This document shows, one piece after another, positions 10,181-20,850 of a stretch of 64,000 nucleotides of DNA. Numbering within the stretch: position 1 is the first letter of the stretch; the number at the start of each line of letters is the position of its first letter. Where the stretch lies: positions 414,875 through 478,874 of the forward strand of contig NZ_JAJEWQ010000001.1 in the NCBI RefSeq assembly GCF_020687805.1, read 5' to 3'. Origin of the DNA: Planctobacterium marinum. GTDB taxonomy: Bacteria; Pseudomonadota; Gammaproteobacteria; Enterobacterales; Alteromonadaceae. A model generated the notes under the pieces. The model had not been told where the DNA came from and made no database searches. It was given only the letters and a program-made list of their open reading frames with translations. The position numbers and the translations under genes are program-made.

Positions 10181-10203
10181 AAAAAGCCCTCACAGGAGGG
10201 CTT
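10181..10203 (-). terminator. Terminator after aroA
   Basis: On the minus strand AAGCCCTC-CTGT-GAGGGCTT is followed by TTT, a short but GC-rich intrinsic terminator 24 bases after aroA. It may only attenuate, since cmk follows in the same direction. Confidence 0.75.
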
Positions 10204-10226
10204 AACAGAAATTCTGCCAACAAGAC

Positions 10227-11513
10227 TCAGTGGCAAATCTTTTTCAGACGATCAAAGTAGTCCGGAAAGGTTTTAGAAGTACATTTGGGGTCATTAATTA
10301 CCACGGCGGTATCACTCAAAGACACCAGCGAAAAGCACATGGCAATGCGGTGATCGTTGTAAGTGTCGATAGCGGCTTCTTTCAGATTAGCCACCGGCGT
10401 AACTGAAATAAAATCGTTCCCCTCTTCCACTATGGCACCAAGTTTTTTCAGTTCCGTTGCCATAGCCGCCAGACGGTCGGTTTCCTTAACCCGCCAGTTG
10501 TAAATATTGCGAATGGTGGTGGTACCTTCGGCAAACAAAGCGGCAACAGCAATTGTCATAGCGGCATCAGGAATATGGTTCATATCCATGTCAACGGCAC
10601 TTAATTTGGCCCCTTCCACTTCGATGAAGTTACTATCCCAGTTAATTTTTGCCCCCATATTTTCCAGTACATCGGCAAATCGAATATCGCCCTGAACACT
10701 GTCTTTACCAACACCGTATACTTTAACTTTACCACCTTTGATGGCACCTGCCGCAAGGAAGTAAGAGGCAGAAGATGCATCACCTTCCACCATGTATTCG
10801 CCAGGACTTTGATAAGACTGATTGCCTTTAACAATAAACTCCTGGTAGTCGCGATTTTCAACGCTGACGCCAAACTGACTCATTATCGCCAGGGTGATTT
10901 CAATGTAAGGTTTAGAGACCAGATCTCCGGTAACCTGAATACAGGTATCGCCACTAAATAATGGCGCGGCCATTAATACGGCGGTCAGGAACTGACTGGA
11001 TATAGAGCCATCGATTTGTAAAGTCCCGCCTGTCAGTGCGGTGCCATTTATTTTCAGCGGTGGGTAACCGTCATTCTTAAGGTATTGAATATCCGCCCCA
11101 GCCGCTTGCAACGTATCGACCAATGAGCCAATTGGCCGTTCTTCCATTCTCGGTTCACCACCCAGAATAAATTCGCCCTGACTCATGGCTAATGCCGCGC
11201 ATAAAGGCCGCATCGCGGTGCCGGCATTACCCAAATACAACTCTACCGGTTCAGCTACAGCAAAAACACCGCCATTGCCCTTAATCTGGCAAATGGTTTT
11301 ACAGTCTGACAGTGAGTATTCAATACCCAATTGTGACAGCGCGTCCAGCATATGCCGGATGTCATCGCTGTCCAACAGGTTGGTCACTGTCGTCGTGCCA
11401 TTGGCTAATGCTGCCAACAATAATGCACGATTTGACAGGCTTTTGGAGCCTGGTACCGTGACATCGCCATCAACCGAACCAACGGGTGATAGTTTAAGTT
11501 GCTCCACTATCAC
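10227..11513 (-). CDS. aroA: 3-phosphoshikimate 1-carboxyvinyltransferase (EPSP synthase)
   Basis: 428 residues (E. coli 427). Class I EPSP synthase signatures are visible: [17 protein letters not shown] near the N terminus, [11 protein letters not shown], and [10 protein letters not shown] with SKTFPDYFD near the C terminus. It joins PEP to shikimate-3-phosphate in the chorismate pathway. The start is GTG and overlaps the gyrA stop in a GTGA sequence, so aroA is translationally coupled to gyrA. In many relatives serC lies between the two; it is missing here. Confidence 0.97.
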   Translation of the reverse strand: MIVEQLKLSPVGSVDGDVTVPGSKSLSNRALLLAALANGTTTVTNLLDSDDIRHMLDALSQLGIEYSLSDCKTICQIKGNGGVFAVAEPVELYLGNAGTAMRPLCAALAMSQGEFILGGEPRMEERPIGSLVDTLQAAGADIQYLKNDGYPPLKINGTALTGGTLQIDGSISSQFLTAVLMAAPLFSGDTCIQVTGDLVSKPYIEITLAIMSQFGVSVENRDYQEFIVKGNQSYQSPGEYMVEGDASSASYFLAAGAIKGGKVKVYGVGKDSVQGDIRFADVLENMGAKINWDSNFIEVEGAKLSAVDMDMNHIPDAAMTIAVAALFAEGTTTIRNIYNWRVKETDRLAAMATELKKLGAIVEEGNDFISVTPVANLKEAAIDTYNDHRIAMCFSLVSLSDTAVVINDPKCTSKTFPDYFDRLKKICH

Positions 11514-14206
11514 GCTTCCTTATCGTCAGATTCATTTGCATTCGGTGCACTGGATTCTGCGTCAACCGTAGCCGTCTCACCTTCAGTCTCTGCACCTTCA
11601 ACAAGTTCGACTTCTTCTGTGACAACTTCCTCGATGCGTTGTAATCCAACAACTTTTTCGTCGTCTGCAGTTCTGATAATGCGCACGCCCTGAGTATTAC
11701 GACCAATCACTGACACTTCGTTAGCACGGGTTCTGACCAACGTACCTGCGTCACTGATGAGCATCATTTCATCATCTTCATCCACCTGAATCGCGCCAAC
11801 TACAGCACCATTTCGATCGGACACCTTGATGGATACAACACCTTGCGTTGCTCTGCTCTTCGCCGGGTAGTCATCTAATGGCGTTCGTTTTCCATAACCA
11901 TTTTCAGTTACGGTCAGGATTGGAGCGTCAGTTTCAGGCACGATCAGAGATACCACGCGCTGACCTTCCTGCATTCGAATTCCTCTTACACCGGTGGCAG
12001 TTCTGCCCATTGGACGAAGTGCCAGTCTTTCTTCACCGGTTTCAGCATCAATTTTCACCGCACCTGTTTCGGCATCACGTTCTTTTTCATTAAATCTGAC
12101 CACTTTACCGGCATCAGAGAACAGCATGATATCGCTCTCGCCAGATGTTAACGCAACACCGATCAGCTCATCGCCTTCATTCAAATTCACTGCAATAATA
12201 CCGTTTGAACGAGGACGGGAGTATTGAGTCAGCGCGGTTTTCTTAACGGTTCCGTTGGCGGTTGCCATCAACACAAAGCGGTCGTCCACGAATTCCTGAA
12301 TTGGCAATATCGCGGTAATACGCTCGTCGGATTCGAGCGGTAAGATATTAATAATCGGCTTGCCCCGGGCATTTCGACTGGCCAATGGTAACTGATACAC
12401 TTTCAGCCAATACAGTCGACCTCTGGTGGAGAAGCACAGTATGTGGTCGTGGGTGTTTGCCACCAACAACTTCTCAATATAGTCTTCATCTTTCATGCGG
12501 GTGGCGGCTTTACCTTTACCACCGCGGCGTTGTGCTTCGTAGTCTGATAGTTTTTGGTACTTAACGTAACCCTCTCTGGACAAGGTCACGACCACGTCTT
12601 CCCGTTCGATCAGGTCTTCAAGGTCGATGTCGTGGGCAGCTGCCGTAATTTCAGTACGACGTTCATCGCCAAATTCGTCCCGCACCTTTTCCAGTTCTTC
12701 GCGAATGACTTCCATCAAACGATCTGGATTCGCCAGGATTTCCAGCAGTTCTGCGATCAGATCTAATAAATCTTTGTACTCAGCAAGAATCTTCTCGTGT
12801 TCAAGACCTGTTAGTTTGTGCAGTCTCAGGTCCAGAATAGCCTGTGCCTGGTTTTCAGTCAGGAAGTATAAGCCATCACGAATACCAAACTCAGCTTCTA
12901 ACCATTCAGGACGCGCCGCATCTACACCAGCACGCTGTAACATTTCCTCAACGTTACCCAGTGCCCAACCCTGTGCTACCAGGCCTTTTTTCGCTTCAGC
13001 GGGACTTGGTGAGGCTTTGATAAGCTCGATAATAGGGTCAATGTTGGCCAGCGCTACCGCCAAACCTTCCAGGATGTGCGCCCGCTCTCTTGCCTTTCTG
13101 AGTTCGAATACGGTACGACGGGTTACCACTTCACGTCTGTGTCGAACAAAGGCATTTAATAACTGTTTAAGGTTAAGCGTTTTCGGCTGCCCCTGATCCA
13201 GTGCCACCATGTTAATACCAAACACGGTTTGCATTTGGGTATTAGCATACAGTTGGTTAAGCAGTACTTCGCCTGATTCGCTGCGTTTAACCTCGATAAC
13301 AATACGCATACCGTCTTTGTCAGACTCATCGCGCAAGGCTGAAATACCTTCAATTTTCTTTTCTTTGACCAACTCAGCCATTTTTTCAATCAATCTGGCT
13401 TTGTTTACCTGGTAAGGAATTTCAGAAACGATAATGGTTTCTTTACCGTTTTTATCTGTTTCGATCTCGGCGCTGGCTCTCAGGTAAATTTTACCCCGGC
13501 CCGTGCGATAGGCGTCATCAATTCCTTTGCGACCACTGATAGTGGCAGCAGTGGGGAAATCCGGTCCCGGAATATATTGCATCAAGTCGTCGATGGTTAA
13601 ATCCGGATTGTCGATCAACGCAATACAGCCGTTAACCACTTCAGTAAGGTTATGTGGCGGAATATTGGTGGCCATACCTACGGCAATACCTGAGGAACCA
13701 TTCACCAGCAAATTGGGAACTTTGGTGGGCAACACGTCAGGGATTTTTTCTGTACCATCATAGTTAGGTACAAAATCAACCGTTTCTTTGTCTAAATCAG
13801 CCAGTAATTCATGTGCAATTTTCGCCATGCGCACTTCGGTGTAACGCATTGCCGCCGCCGAATCACCATCAACAGAACCAAAGTTACCTTGTCCATCAAC
13901 TAACATGTAGCGCAATGAAAACGGCTGAGCCATACGAACAATCGTATCGTATACAGCCGAATCACCGTGGGGGTGATATTTACCAATGACGTCACCAACG
14001 ATACGCGCTGACTTTTTATATGGCTTGTTAAAATCGTTCTTTAGTTCGTTCATGGCGAACAGAACGCGTCGATGCACTGGCTTTAAACCATCCCGGACAT
14101 CGGGCAATGCACGCCCGACGATAACGCTCATGGCGTAATCCAGATAGGAGTTTTTCAGCTCATCTTCGATATTAATTGGAAGGATTTCTTTGGCGTTGTC
14201 AGTCAT
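11510..14206 (-). CDS. gyrA: DNA gyrase subunit A
   Basis: 898 residues from the ATG at 14206 ([24 protein letters not shown]), which has AAGG six bases upstream; the longer frame from 14233 adds nine untypical residues. The catalytic tyrosine lies in [11 protein letters not shown]. The quinolone-resistance region reads [10 protein letters not shown], with Ser and Asp at the places of E. coli S83 and D87, the quinolone-sensitive form. The C-terminal beta-pinwheel contains the GyrA box QRRGGKG, and the extreme C terminus is an acidic tail. With GyrB it introduces negative supercoils. Confidence 0.98.
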   Translation of the reverse strand: MTDNAKEILPINIEDELKNSYLDYAMSVIVGRALPDVRDGLKPVHRRVLFAMNELKNDFNKPYKKSARIVGDVIGKYHPHGDSAVYDTIVRMAQPFSLRYMLVDGQGNFGSVDGDSAAAMRYTEVRMAKIAHELLADLDKETVDFVPNYDGTEKIPDVLPTKVPNLLVNGSSGIAVGMATNIPPHNLTEVVNGCIALIDNPDLTIDDLMQYIPGPDFPTAATISGRKGIDDAYRTGRGKIYLRASAEIETDKNGKETIIVSEIPYQVNKARLIEKMAELVKEKKIEGISALRDESDKDGMRIVIEVKRSESGEVLLNQLYANTQMQTVFGINMVALDQGQPKTLNLKQLLNAFVRHRREVVTRRTVFELRKARERAHILEGLAVALANIDPIIELIKASPSPAEAKKGLVAQGWALGNVEEMLQRAGVDAARPEWLEAEFGIRDGLYFLTENQAQAILDLRLHKLTGLEHEKILAEYKDLLDLIAELLEILANPDRLMEVIREELEKVRDEFGDERRTEITAAAHDIDLEDLIEREDVVVTLSREGYVKYQKLSDYEAQRRGGKGKAATRMKDEDYIEKLLVANTHDHILCFSTRGRLYWLKVYQLPLASRNARGKPIINILPLESDERITAILPIQEFVDDRFVLMATANGTVKKTALTQYSRPRSNGIIAVNLNEGDELIGVALTSGESDIMLFSDAGKVVRFNEKERDAETGAVKIDAETGEERLALRPMGRTATGVRGIRMQEGQRVVSLIVPETDAPILTVTENGYGKRTPLDDYPAKSRATQGVVSIKVSDRNGAVVGAIQVDEDDEMMLISDAGTLVRTRANEVSVIGRNTQGVRIIRTADDEKVVGLQRIEEVVTEEVELVEGAETEGETATVDAESSAPNANESDDKEA

Positions 14207-14278
14207 ATACAGCCTTGTTGTTATTATTTTCACCGACAGTCGCCGGGAAACATCACTGTTTAATTATCTTTGCAAAGC

Positions 14279-14308
14279 TTTTTAGATTTAAAAATCGCAG
14301 CTTGTCAA
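14279..14308 (-). promoter_or_regulatory. Probable gyrA promoter
   Basis: On the minus strand a perfect TTGACA (14303-14308) is 18 bases from TAAAAA (14279-14284), about 75 bases before the gyrA start. Divergent ubiG starts about 140 bases to the right. Confidence 0.5.
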
Positions 14309-14449
14309 AACAGGAAATAAAAGTGTTCAAGATTCTATCATCGAACCACAAAAATAAAAGACGTTGATTGCTGAATATATGTGCAAACGAACCTGTTAAT
14401 GCGACTTTTGAAGCCGTATACTTGCCGAAACTTGTTTGGAGTCAGCATT

Positions 14450-15154
14450 TTGCAAGAAAACGTCGATTATTCAGAAATTCAAAAATTTGCCGATCTGGCC
14501 AGTCGTTGGTGGGATTTTGAAGGGGAATTTAAACCCCTGCATGAGATAAATCCACTGAGATTGTCTTTTATTATGCAGCAATGTGATGGGCTGCATGATC
14601 TCAAAACCCTGGATGTTGGGTGTGGTGGTGGCATCTTGTCTGAATCGATGGCAAAAGCCGGCGCACACGTCACCGGAATTGATATGGGCGCAGAACCACT
14701 GGAAGTGGCAAAGTTACATGCCCTCGAATCCGGGGTACAAGTTGATTACCGTCAAATTTCGGCAGAACAGATGGCCCAAACACATTCAGCAAGGTTTGAT
14801 GTAGTAACCTGCCTGGAAATGCTGGAGCACGTGCCAGACCCGGCCTCAGTCGTTGCTGCTTGTGCCAGCATGGTAAAACCTGGCGGTTGGGTGTTTTTCT
14901 CCACCCTGAATCGCAATCTTAAGTCCTGGTCTATGGCTGTCGTAGCGGCAGAGTATGTTTTGGGTTTGGTGCCAAAAGGTACTCACGACTACCAAAAATT
15001 CATCAAACCTTCTGAATTGATGAAATGGACAGATGCTTCAGGTTTAGCTGCGCGTAAAATAACCGGGCTGCACTATAACCCTCTGGCAAAATCTTATTAT
15101 CTTTCTGACAGCAATGTCGATGTTAATTACATAGTAGGTTGTCAAAAACTATGA
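14450..15154 (+). CDS. ubiG: Ubiquinone biosynthesis O-methyltransferase UbiG
   Basis: About 234 residues if translation starts at the TTG at 14450, which has GGAGT seven bases upstream and yields [22 protein letters not shown], aligned with the family start. The ATG at 14381 would add 23 residues with no family match. SAM-binding motif I is [12 protein letters not shown], and [14 protein letters not shown] is the UbiG signature. It methylates two ring hydroxyls in ubiquinone synthesis. It is divergent from gyrA and overlaps the next gene by four bases. Confidence 0.93.
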   Translation: MQENVDYSEIQKFADLASRWWDFEGEFKPLHEINPLRLSFIMQQCDGLHDLKTLDVGCGGGILSESMAKAGAHVTGIDMGAEPLEVAKLHALESGVQVDYRQISAEQMAQTHSARFDVVTCLEMLEHVPDPASVVAACASMVKPGGWVFFSTLNRNLKSWSMAVVAAEYVLGLVPKGTHDYQKFIKPSELMKWTDASGLAARKITGLHYNPLAKSYYLSDSNVDVNYIVGCQKL

Positions 15155-15816
15155 TTGCTGAACCCCGTGGAATTTTATTTGATCTGGACGGAACATTACT
15201 GGATACCGCTCCGGATCTCGGCAATGCCCTAAATCACATTTTAAAGCAACTAAACTACCCTGAAAAAAGCTACGATGAATATCGTGTCGAGTCTTCAAAT
15301 GGTGCAATCGGTATGCTTAAAATGGGACTGGGAGACAACTTCGACAAATTTGACACTGAAGAACTCAGAGAAAAGTTTTTGCAAAGTTACGCAGCTAACG
15401 TCTGTCGGGATACTCGTCCGTTTGAGGGCATTGAATCTCTGATAAAGCAGATCGACGCGCAACATATTCCCTGGGGCATCGTTACCAATAAGCCCGGATT
15501 TTTAACTCAGGCATTGTTAGCCTTTTTTCCGGTTTTTAAGCGCTGTCAGGTTTGCTTCTCAGGCGATTCTTTTGCTAATCGTAAGCCTCATCCGGAACCT
15601 CTGTTAAAAGCGGCTGAAACACTCAATGTTGCACCTCAAAGTATCTGGTACGTAGGAGATGCGGAACGCGATATGGAAGCCGCCCAGGCTGCAGGTATGG
15701 TCGCAGTGCTGGCTCGCTACGGGTATCTGACGCCTGATGAACTGGCGCGCAGCTGGGATGTAGATTTAAGCGTAGATTCGCCACATGAACTCTGTGAATT
15801 GCTGCCCGGGGTATAA
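15151..15816 (+). CDS. mupP: HAD phosphatase, MupP-like (phosphoglycolate phosphatase family)
   Basis: 221 residues from the ATG overlapping the ubiG stop (ATGA). HAD motifs: [21 protein letters not shown] and [11 protein letters not shown]. Coupling to ubiG, together with WGIVTNKP and the C-terminal [17 protein letters not shown], resembles Pseudomonas MupP, the N-acetylmuramic acid 6-phosphate phosphatase encoded directly after ubiG there. Automatic pipelines would probably call it Gph. MupP works in the anhydro-MurNAc recycling route, and nagZ of the same route is at 50.0-51.0 kb. Substrate is inferred from context and remembered similarity; phosphoglycolate remains possible. Confidence 0.8.
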   Translation: MIAEPRGILFDLDGTLLDTAPDLGNALNHILKQLNYPEKSYDEYRVESSNGAIGMLKMGLGDNFDKFDTEELREKFLQSYAANVCRDTRPFEGIESLIKQIDAQHIPWGIVTNKPGFLTQALLAFFPVFKRCQVCFSGDSFANRKPHPEPLLKAAETLNVAPQSIWYVGDAERDMEAAQAAGMVAVLARYGYLTPDELARSWDVDLSVDSPHELCELLPGV

Positions 15817-15827
15817 TATCGCCCGGG
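15804..15827. other. Hairpin over the end of the mupP-like gene
   Basis: Two CCCGGG copies at 15805-15810 and 15822-15827 can pair across an 11-base loop that contains the TAA stop. The following TTGTTAGG is not a clear T run, so this is at best a weak terminator. Confidence 0.35.
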
Positions 15828-16033
15828 TTGTTAGGTCGATTGCTGTTGAGGTTTTTGTCAATATTATCTTTAGATCGCTTCAGTCTAAACGAACTAATTT
15901 TATTACTATTTAATTTATACGAAAATTGCCCCGTAAGATCGCTGTTGAAATTCCAAATACACCTGAATGAGAATAGCTTTGAAGTTAGCTTACACTAACC
16001 GAAAAAAGCAGCGGTGATTAAAGCAACAACACA

Positions 16034-16081
16034 CCCTATATCTTGGGTTGAAATGCAGGAAAAACCCCTTTATCTTGTGTC
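16034..16081 (+). promoter_or_regulatory. Tandem NrdR boxes overlapping the nrdA promoter
   Basis: Box 1 (16034-16049, ACCCTATATCTTGGGT) and box 2 (16066-16081, CCCCTTTATCTTGTGT) match the NrdR consensus ACACWATATATWGTGT at 13/16 and 12/16 positions and start exactly 32 bases apart, three helical turns, the arrangement known for NrdR operators. A promoter TTGAAA (16049-16054), 17 bases, TATCTT (16072-16077) sits within the pair, so NrdR bound here would block RNA polymerase. The leader to nrdA would be about 165 bases. The rest of the 433-base gap before nrdA shows no other recognisable element; no DnaA box was found. Confidence 0.75.
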
Positions 16082-16249
16082 CCAAGGATAACCGACGTTA
16101 TCTTTAAATTGGGGAATGACGAGTCGAAAACAGCATCATAGCTAGCCTGATATCTGCAGCAATGCAGTCCAGGTCATTAACAAGTGTGCGCGACAGACTA
16201 CACTTAATCGACCTCGCCAACGATTTATAATAATAACAGTGGCAGCTTT

Positions 16250-18577
16250 ATGAATAATACTTTGTACGTCACCAAGCGAAATGGTGAGCGTGAGCCTATT
16301 GATCTGGATAAAATCCACCGAGTCCTTGATTGGGCAGCCAAAGGTTTGTCTAACGTTTCTGTCTCTCAGGTAGAGATAAAAGCACATATTCAGTTTTACG
16401 ATGGAATAAAAACCGAAGACATTCACGAAACGCTTATCAAGTCAGCAGCCGATCTGATATCAACAGATAGTCCAGATTATCAATATTTTGCTGCGCGCCT
16501 GGCCATCTTTCACCTTCGTAAAAAAGCTTACGGCCAGTTTGAACCACCGTCGTTGCTACAACACGTACAAAAAATGGTGGAAATGGGCAAATACGACGGG
16601 CATTTACTGGAAGATTTCAGTGCCGCTGAATTTGAGTTGATGGAAGAATACATCGACCATTGGCGAGACATGAATTTCAGTTACGCTGCGGTTAAACAAC
16701 TGGAAGGTAAATACCTGGTACAAAACCGGGTCACCGGTGAAATCTATGAAAGCGCCCAGTTTTTGTACATTCTCGTGGCCGCCTGCCTGTTTGCTAAGTA
16801 TCCCACTGAAACCAGAATGAACTATATTCGACGTTTTTATGATGCGACGTCGACCTTCAAAATTTCGCTTCCCACTCCCATTATGGCGGGTGTCAGAACC
16901 CCTACCCGTCAATTCAGCTCCTGTGTTCTGATTGAAACGGGTGACAGCCTTGACTCAATCAATGCCACAGCCAGTGCCATTGTTAAATATGTCAGTCAAC
17001 GCGCTGGTATCGGTGTTAATGCCGGTAAAATTCGCGCATTGGGAAGCCCAATCAGAGGTGGTGAGGCATATCACACTGGTTGTATTCCGTTTTACAAATA
17101 CTTCCAAACTGCCGTAAAAAGCTGCTCTCAGGGTGGCGTTAGAGGCGGTGCTGCCACACTTTTCTATCCACTATGGCATATGGAAGTTGAGTCGCTCTTA
17201 GTACTTAAGAACAATCGCGGTGTAGAAGAAAACCGGGTGCGTCACCTTGATTACGGGGTACAGTTTAACAAAACCATGTACCAACGCTTGATCAAAGACG
17301 GCCATATCACTCTGTTTAGCCCGTCAGATGTACCAGGCCTGTACGAAGCGTTTTTCGCTGATCAGGACAAATTTGACGCGTTATATACGCAATACGAACA
17401 AGATCCAACGATTCGCAAGAAACAGATAAAAGCACTTGAGTTGTTTAGTTTGTTTATGCAGGAGCGTGCCAGCACAGGTCGTATCTACCTTCAAAACGTG
17501 GACCACTGCAACACCCACAGCCCGTTCGATCCTAAAGTTGCGCCGGTTAAACAAAGTAACCTTTGTCTGGAAATTGCCTTGCCAACTAAACCATTGGCGC
17601 ATGTTAATGATGAAGAAGGTGAAATCGCGCTTTGTACGCTTTCAGCATTTAATCTGGGTGCCATTAAATCACCGGAAGACTTTAAAGAGCTATCGGAGCT
17701 GGCCGTCAGAGCGCTGGACAGCCTGCTCGATTACCAGGATTACCCGGTACCGGCGGCATATAATGCCACTATGGGACGACGTACCCTCGGCATTGGCGTC
17801 ATTAACTTTGCTTATTATCTGGCTAAACACGGTGTGCGTTACTCCGATGGTAGCGCCAACAATTTAGTGCACGAGACCTTTGAAGCCATGCAGTATTATC
17901 TGTTGAAAGCATCGGTTGAGCTGGCCAAAGAAAAAGGCGCCTGTCCTAAATTTAACGAAACAACCTATGCGCAAGGTATATTGCCGATAGATACCTACAA
18001 AAAGGATCTCGACGCCATCTGTACTTCTCAGCTGAAACTCGACTGGGAGTCCTTGAGAAAAGAGATACAACAGCATGGCTTGCGCAACTCTACACTGTCA
18101 GCATTGATGCCATCTGAGACATCTTCGCAAATCTCCAATGCCACAAACGGCATAGAGCCGCCGCGCGGGCATATTAGTGTCAAGGCGAGTAAAGACGGTG
18201 TACTTAAGCAGGTGGTTCCTGAATATCAAAAGCTCAAAGACAACTACGAGTTGTTATGGGATATCCCGTCCAATGATGGGTACCTGCAGCTCGTGGCGAT
18301 CATTCAAAAATTCATCGACCAAACCATATCCGCAAATACAAACTATGATCCGGGTAAGTTCGACGGTGGTAAAGTGCCGATGAAATTACTGATCAAAGAT
18401 TTGCTTACGGCGTATAAATTGGGTGTGAAAACACTGTATTACCACAATACCCGAGATGGTGCTGGTGATGAATCCAGTAAGCCTGAAACAACCCAAAAAG
18501 CGGTCAGCAGGCCAGCCGTCCAGGAAGTTGTGGAAGAACAAGATGATGATTGCGCAGGTGGCGCCTGTAAAATCTAA
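16250..18577 (+). CDS. nrdA: Ribonucleoside-diphosphate reductase subunit alpha (class Ia)
   Basis: 775 residues (E. coli 761). An ATP-cone regulatory domain occupies about residues 1-95 (TKRNGEREPIDLDKIHRVLDW). Active-site elements are intact: SSCVLIE and CTLSAFN hold the redox cysteine pair, NLCLEIALP holds the radical cysteine and the glutamate, and TLYYHNTRD holds the tyrosine pair of the radical path. The C terminus CAGGACKI has the shuttle cysteines reduced by glutaredoxin or thioredoxin; grxA is in this window. It reduces NDPs to dNDPs with NrdB. Confidence 0.98.
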   Translation: MNNTLYVTKRNGEREPIDLDKIHRVLDWAAKGLSNVSVSQVEIKAHIQFYDGIKTEDIHETLIKSAADLISTDSPDYQYFAARLAIFHLRKKAYGQFEPPSLLQHVQKMVEMGKYDGHLLEDFSAAEFELMEEYIDHWRDMNFSYAAVKQLEGKYLVQNRVTGEIYESAQFLYILVAACLFAKYPTETRMNYIRRFYDATSTFKISLPTPIMAGVRTPTRQFSSCVLIETGDSLDSINATASAIVKYVSQRAGIGVNAGKIRALGSPIRGGEAYHTGCIPFYKYFQTAVKSCSQGGVRGGAATLFYPLWHMEVESLLVLKNNRGVEENRVRHLDYGVQFNKTMYQRLIKDGHITLFSPSDVPGLYEAFFADQDKFDALYTQYEQDPTIRKKQIKALELFSLFMQERASTGRIYLQNVDHCNTHSPFDPKVAPVKQSNLCLEIALPTKPLAHVNDEEGEIALCTLSAFNLGAIKSPEDFKELSELAVRALDSLLDYQDYPVPAAYNATMGRRTLGIGVINFAYYLAKHGVRYSDGSANNLVHETFEAMQYYLLKASVELAKEKGACPKFNETTYAQGILPIDTYKKDLDAICTSQLKLDWESLRKEIQQHGLRNSTLSALMPSETSSQISNATNGIEPPRGHISVKASKDGVLKQVVPEYQKLKDNYELLWDIPSNDGYLQLVAIIQKFIDQTISANTNYDPGKFDGGKVPMKLLIKDLLTAYKLGVKTLYYHNTRDGAGDESSKPETTQKAVSRPAVQEVVEEQDDDCAGGACKI

Positions 18578-18584
18578 GTGTGTT

Positions 18585-18608
18585 AGTGGGAGCCAACAGG
18601 CTCCCACT
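18585..18608 (+). other. Perfect hairpin between nrdA and nrdB
   Basis: AGTGGGAGCC-AACA-GGCTCCCACT is a 10-base-pair stem eight bases after the nrdA stop. It lacks a T run, so it probably stabilises or processes the mRNA and could set the NrdA:NrdB ratio rather than terminate. Confidence 0.6.
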
Positions 18609-18645
18609 ACTTTATTGCAGACCTTCTTATAAAAAATAAAGTCAG

Positions 18646-19776
18646 ATGAAATATACAACGTTCAATCACAACACCACTAACCCGCTCAGTGAACCCATGT
18701 TTTTCGGAAACCCGGTGAACGTAGCGCGTTATGACCAACAAAAACACCCAATATTTGAAAAGCTTATCGAAAAGCAGATCAGCTTCTTCTGGCGCCCGGA
18801 GGAAGTGGATGTCAGTAAAGACCGCATCGACTTTCAGGGATTGAGCACCTCAGAAAAACATATTTTTGTTTCCAATCTCAAATATCAAACCTTGCTAGAT
18901 TCCGTTCAGGGAAGAAGCCCGAACATTGCGTTTCTCCCTATCGTTTCGCTACCCGAGCTGGAAACCTGGGTGGAAACCTGGTCTTTTTACGAAACAATTC
19001 ACTCCCGTTCCTATACACACATTTTGCGGAATCTTTTCTCTGATCCCAGTGAAGTGTTTGAAGATATAGTGGTAAATGAAGAAATTAAACGCCGTGCTAC
19101 TGATATCTCGAAGTATTATGATGACCTCATCTTTGTTACCCAGCTATGGCAAACACAAGGCGAAGGAACCCACGTCGTGAACGGCACAAAATACCAGGTG
19201 AGTATGCGAGAGCTTAAGAAAAAGCTGTACCTGTGTATGAATTCAGTGAATGCGCTGGAAGCAATTCGGTTTTATGTCTCTTTTGCCTGTACTTTTGCCT
19301 TTGCCGAACGCGAGTTAATGGAAGGCAACTCCAAGATTATTCGCTTAATTGCGCGTGATGAAAACCTGCACCTGACATCAACTCAGCACATACTGAATCT
19401 GTGGGCACGGGGCAAAGATGATCCGGAAATGGCTGAGATTGCAGAAGAATGTAAAGATCAGGCCGAGGCCATTTTCCTGAAAGCAGTTGAGCAAGAAAAG
19501 CAATGGGCAGAATACCTGTTTCAGAATGGCTCTATGATTGGTCTGAACAAAGAAATTTTATGTCAGTACGTTGAGTTCATTGCAAACCATCGCATGGCCG
19601 CGATTGGTCTTGGTCAACCGTTTGACGTGCAAAGCAACCCGCTGCCCTGGATGAACAATTATTTAAATTCAGATAATGTACAGGTGGCCCCTCAGGAAGC
19701 TGAGATAAGCTCCTATCTTGTGGGACAAATTGACAGCGAAGTTAATGCTGATGATTTCGGCGATTTTGATCTTTAA
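18646..19776 (+). CDS. nrdB: Ribonucleoside-diphosphate reductase subunit beta (class Ia)
   Basis: 376 residues, the same length as E. coli Nrd[17 protein letters not shown] contains iron ligands E and H and the radical tyrosine (E. coli Y122). Further diiron ligands lie in the helix with [12 protein letters not shown]. The C terminus DDFGDFDL provides the tail that docks into NrdA. It generates the diferric-tyrosyl radical needed by NrdA. Confidence 0.98.
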   Translation: MKYTTFNHNTTNPLSEPMFFGNPVNVARYDQQKHPIFEKLIEKQISFFWRPEEVDVSKDRIDFQGLSTSEKHIFVSNLKYQTLLDSVQGRSPNIAFLPIVSLPELETWVETWSFYETIHSRSYTHILRNLFSDPSEVFEDIVVNEEIKRRATDISKYYDDLIFVTQLWQTQGEGTHVVNGTKYQVSMRELKKKLYLCMNSVNALEAIRFYVSFACTFAFAERELMEGNSKIIRLIARDENLHLTSTQHILNLWARGKDDPEMAEIAEECKDQAEAIFLKAVEQEKQWAEYLFQNGSMIGLNKEILCQYVEFIANHRMAAIGLGQPFDVQSNPLPWMNNYLNSDNVQVAPQEAEISSYLVGQIDSEVNADDFGDFDL

Positions 19777-19794
19777 TTAGATCATATCGTCGCA

Positions 19795-20061
19795 ATGAAA
19801 CCCTCTGATACGTTACGCATAACACTGGAAACAGGCGAAATAGTTGAACAACAGGCCGATAAAACCCTGTTAGAATCGTTAGAGGCTGCCGGACAAGAAG
19901 TCCACTTCCATTGCCGGGAAGGCTTTTGTGGAGCCTGCAGGACCAAGTTGCTTTGTGGCACAGTAAAGTACCTGACCGATCCACTGGCTTTTATCGACGA
20001 CGATGAAATACTGCCCTGCTGTTGTGTCGCAGAACAAGATATAAAAATTAAGTTGCTCTAA
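19795..20061 (+). CDS. yfaE: [2Fe-2S] ferredoxin YfaE
   Basis: 88 residues of the plant-type ferredoxin fold, with cluster cysteines in CREGFCGAC (Cx4Cx2C) and a fourth in the ILPCCC region. Its place 18 bases after nrdB matches E. coli yfaE, which delivers electrons to maintain the NrdB diferric cofactor (family knowledge). It closes the nrd operon. Confidence 0.93.
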   Translation: MKPSDTLRITLETGEIVEQQADKTLLESLEAAGQEVHFHCREGFCGACRTKLLCGTVKYLTDPLAFIDDDEILPCCCVAEQDIKIKLL

Positions 20062-20068
20062 ACCAACA

Positions 20069-20100
20069 AAAAAGCCACGCTGATGCGTGGCTTTTGTTTT
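20069..20100. terminator. Bidirectional terminator between yfaE and purC
   Basis: AAAGCCACGC-TGAT-GCGTGGCTTTT with A residues before and T residues after; it serves the nrd operon and, in reverse, the dapA-bamC-purC unit. Confidence 0.9.
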
Positions 20101-20119
20101 CGTATAAGCGCGTTTCGGA

Positions 20120-20833
20120 TTAATCCAGGTTAACGCCCAGGCGTTTAGCGACTTCTTCATACGCTTCAACCACACCACCGAGGCCTTGTCTGAAACGGTC
20201 TTTATCCAGCTTTTCACGGGTTTCTTTGTCCCACAAACGGCAGCCATCTGGCGTGAACTCATCACCTAAAACAATTTCACCGTTTGATACACCAAACTCC
20301 AGTTTATAATCAACTAACAACATGCCTGCATCACTGAATAGCGACTTGAGGACATTATTTACCTGAAATGTCAGTTCTTTCATGCGATCTATCTGTGCTT
20401 GCGTCGCCCAACCAAAAGATAACACATGGTATTCGTTAACCATTGGATCGTGAAGTTCATCGTTTTTCAGGAAAAACTCAAATGTAGGCGGATTTAATTC
20501 CATGCCTTCTTTCACGCCAAGGCGTCTTACAATCGAACCTGCAGCAAGGTTTCGCACAACGCATTCTACCGGTATCATATCCAACTTTTTAACCAGTGAC
20601 TCATTGTCTGATAGCAGCGCTTCAACCTGAGTTGGTATCCCGGCTTCTTCCAGTTTAGACATTATAAAATGATTAAACTTGTTGTTTACCATGCCCTTGC
20701 GAGCCAACTGTTCGATTTTTTGCCCATCAAAAGCAGAGGTGTCATTTCTGAATTCCAATACTAATTTGTCGGCGTCATCGGTTAAGTAAACCGTCTTTGC
20801 TTTACCGCGATAAAGTTCTTTAGTTTTTTGCAT
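20120..20833 (-). CDS. purC: SAICAR synthase
   Basis: 237 residues, as in E. coli. The start [15 protein letters not shown], the central [12 protein letters not shown] and the late [14 protein letters not shown] are family signatures. It joins aspartate to CAIR in purine synthesis. It follows bamC with 17 bases between, and dapA-bamC-purC is the E. coli order too. Confidence 0.97.
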   Translation of the reverse strand: MQKTKELYRGKAKTVYLTDDADKLVLEFRNDTSAFDGQKIEQLARKGMVNNKFNHFIMSKLEEAGIPTQVEALLSDNESLVKKLDMIPVECVVRNLAAGSIVRRLGVKEGMELNPPTFEFFLKNDELHDPMVNEYHVLSFGWATQAQIDRMKELTFQVNNVLKSLFSDAGMLLVDYKLEFGVSNGEIVLGDEFTPDGCRLWDKETREKLDKDRFRQGLGGVVEAYEEVAKRLGVNLD

Positions 20834-20850
20834 GATAGCTCTTCAGTAGA

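Noticed and set aside
12627..13196. Open frame of 189 codons on the plus strand inside gyrA
   Set aside because: It is antisense to the strongly conserved gyrA core, has no ribosome site and no recognisable domain; it reflects codon bias of gyrA.
15817..16249. DnaA boxes before nrdA as in E. coli
   Set aside because: No TTATCCACA-like 9-mer is present.
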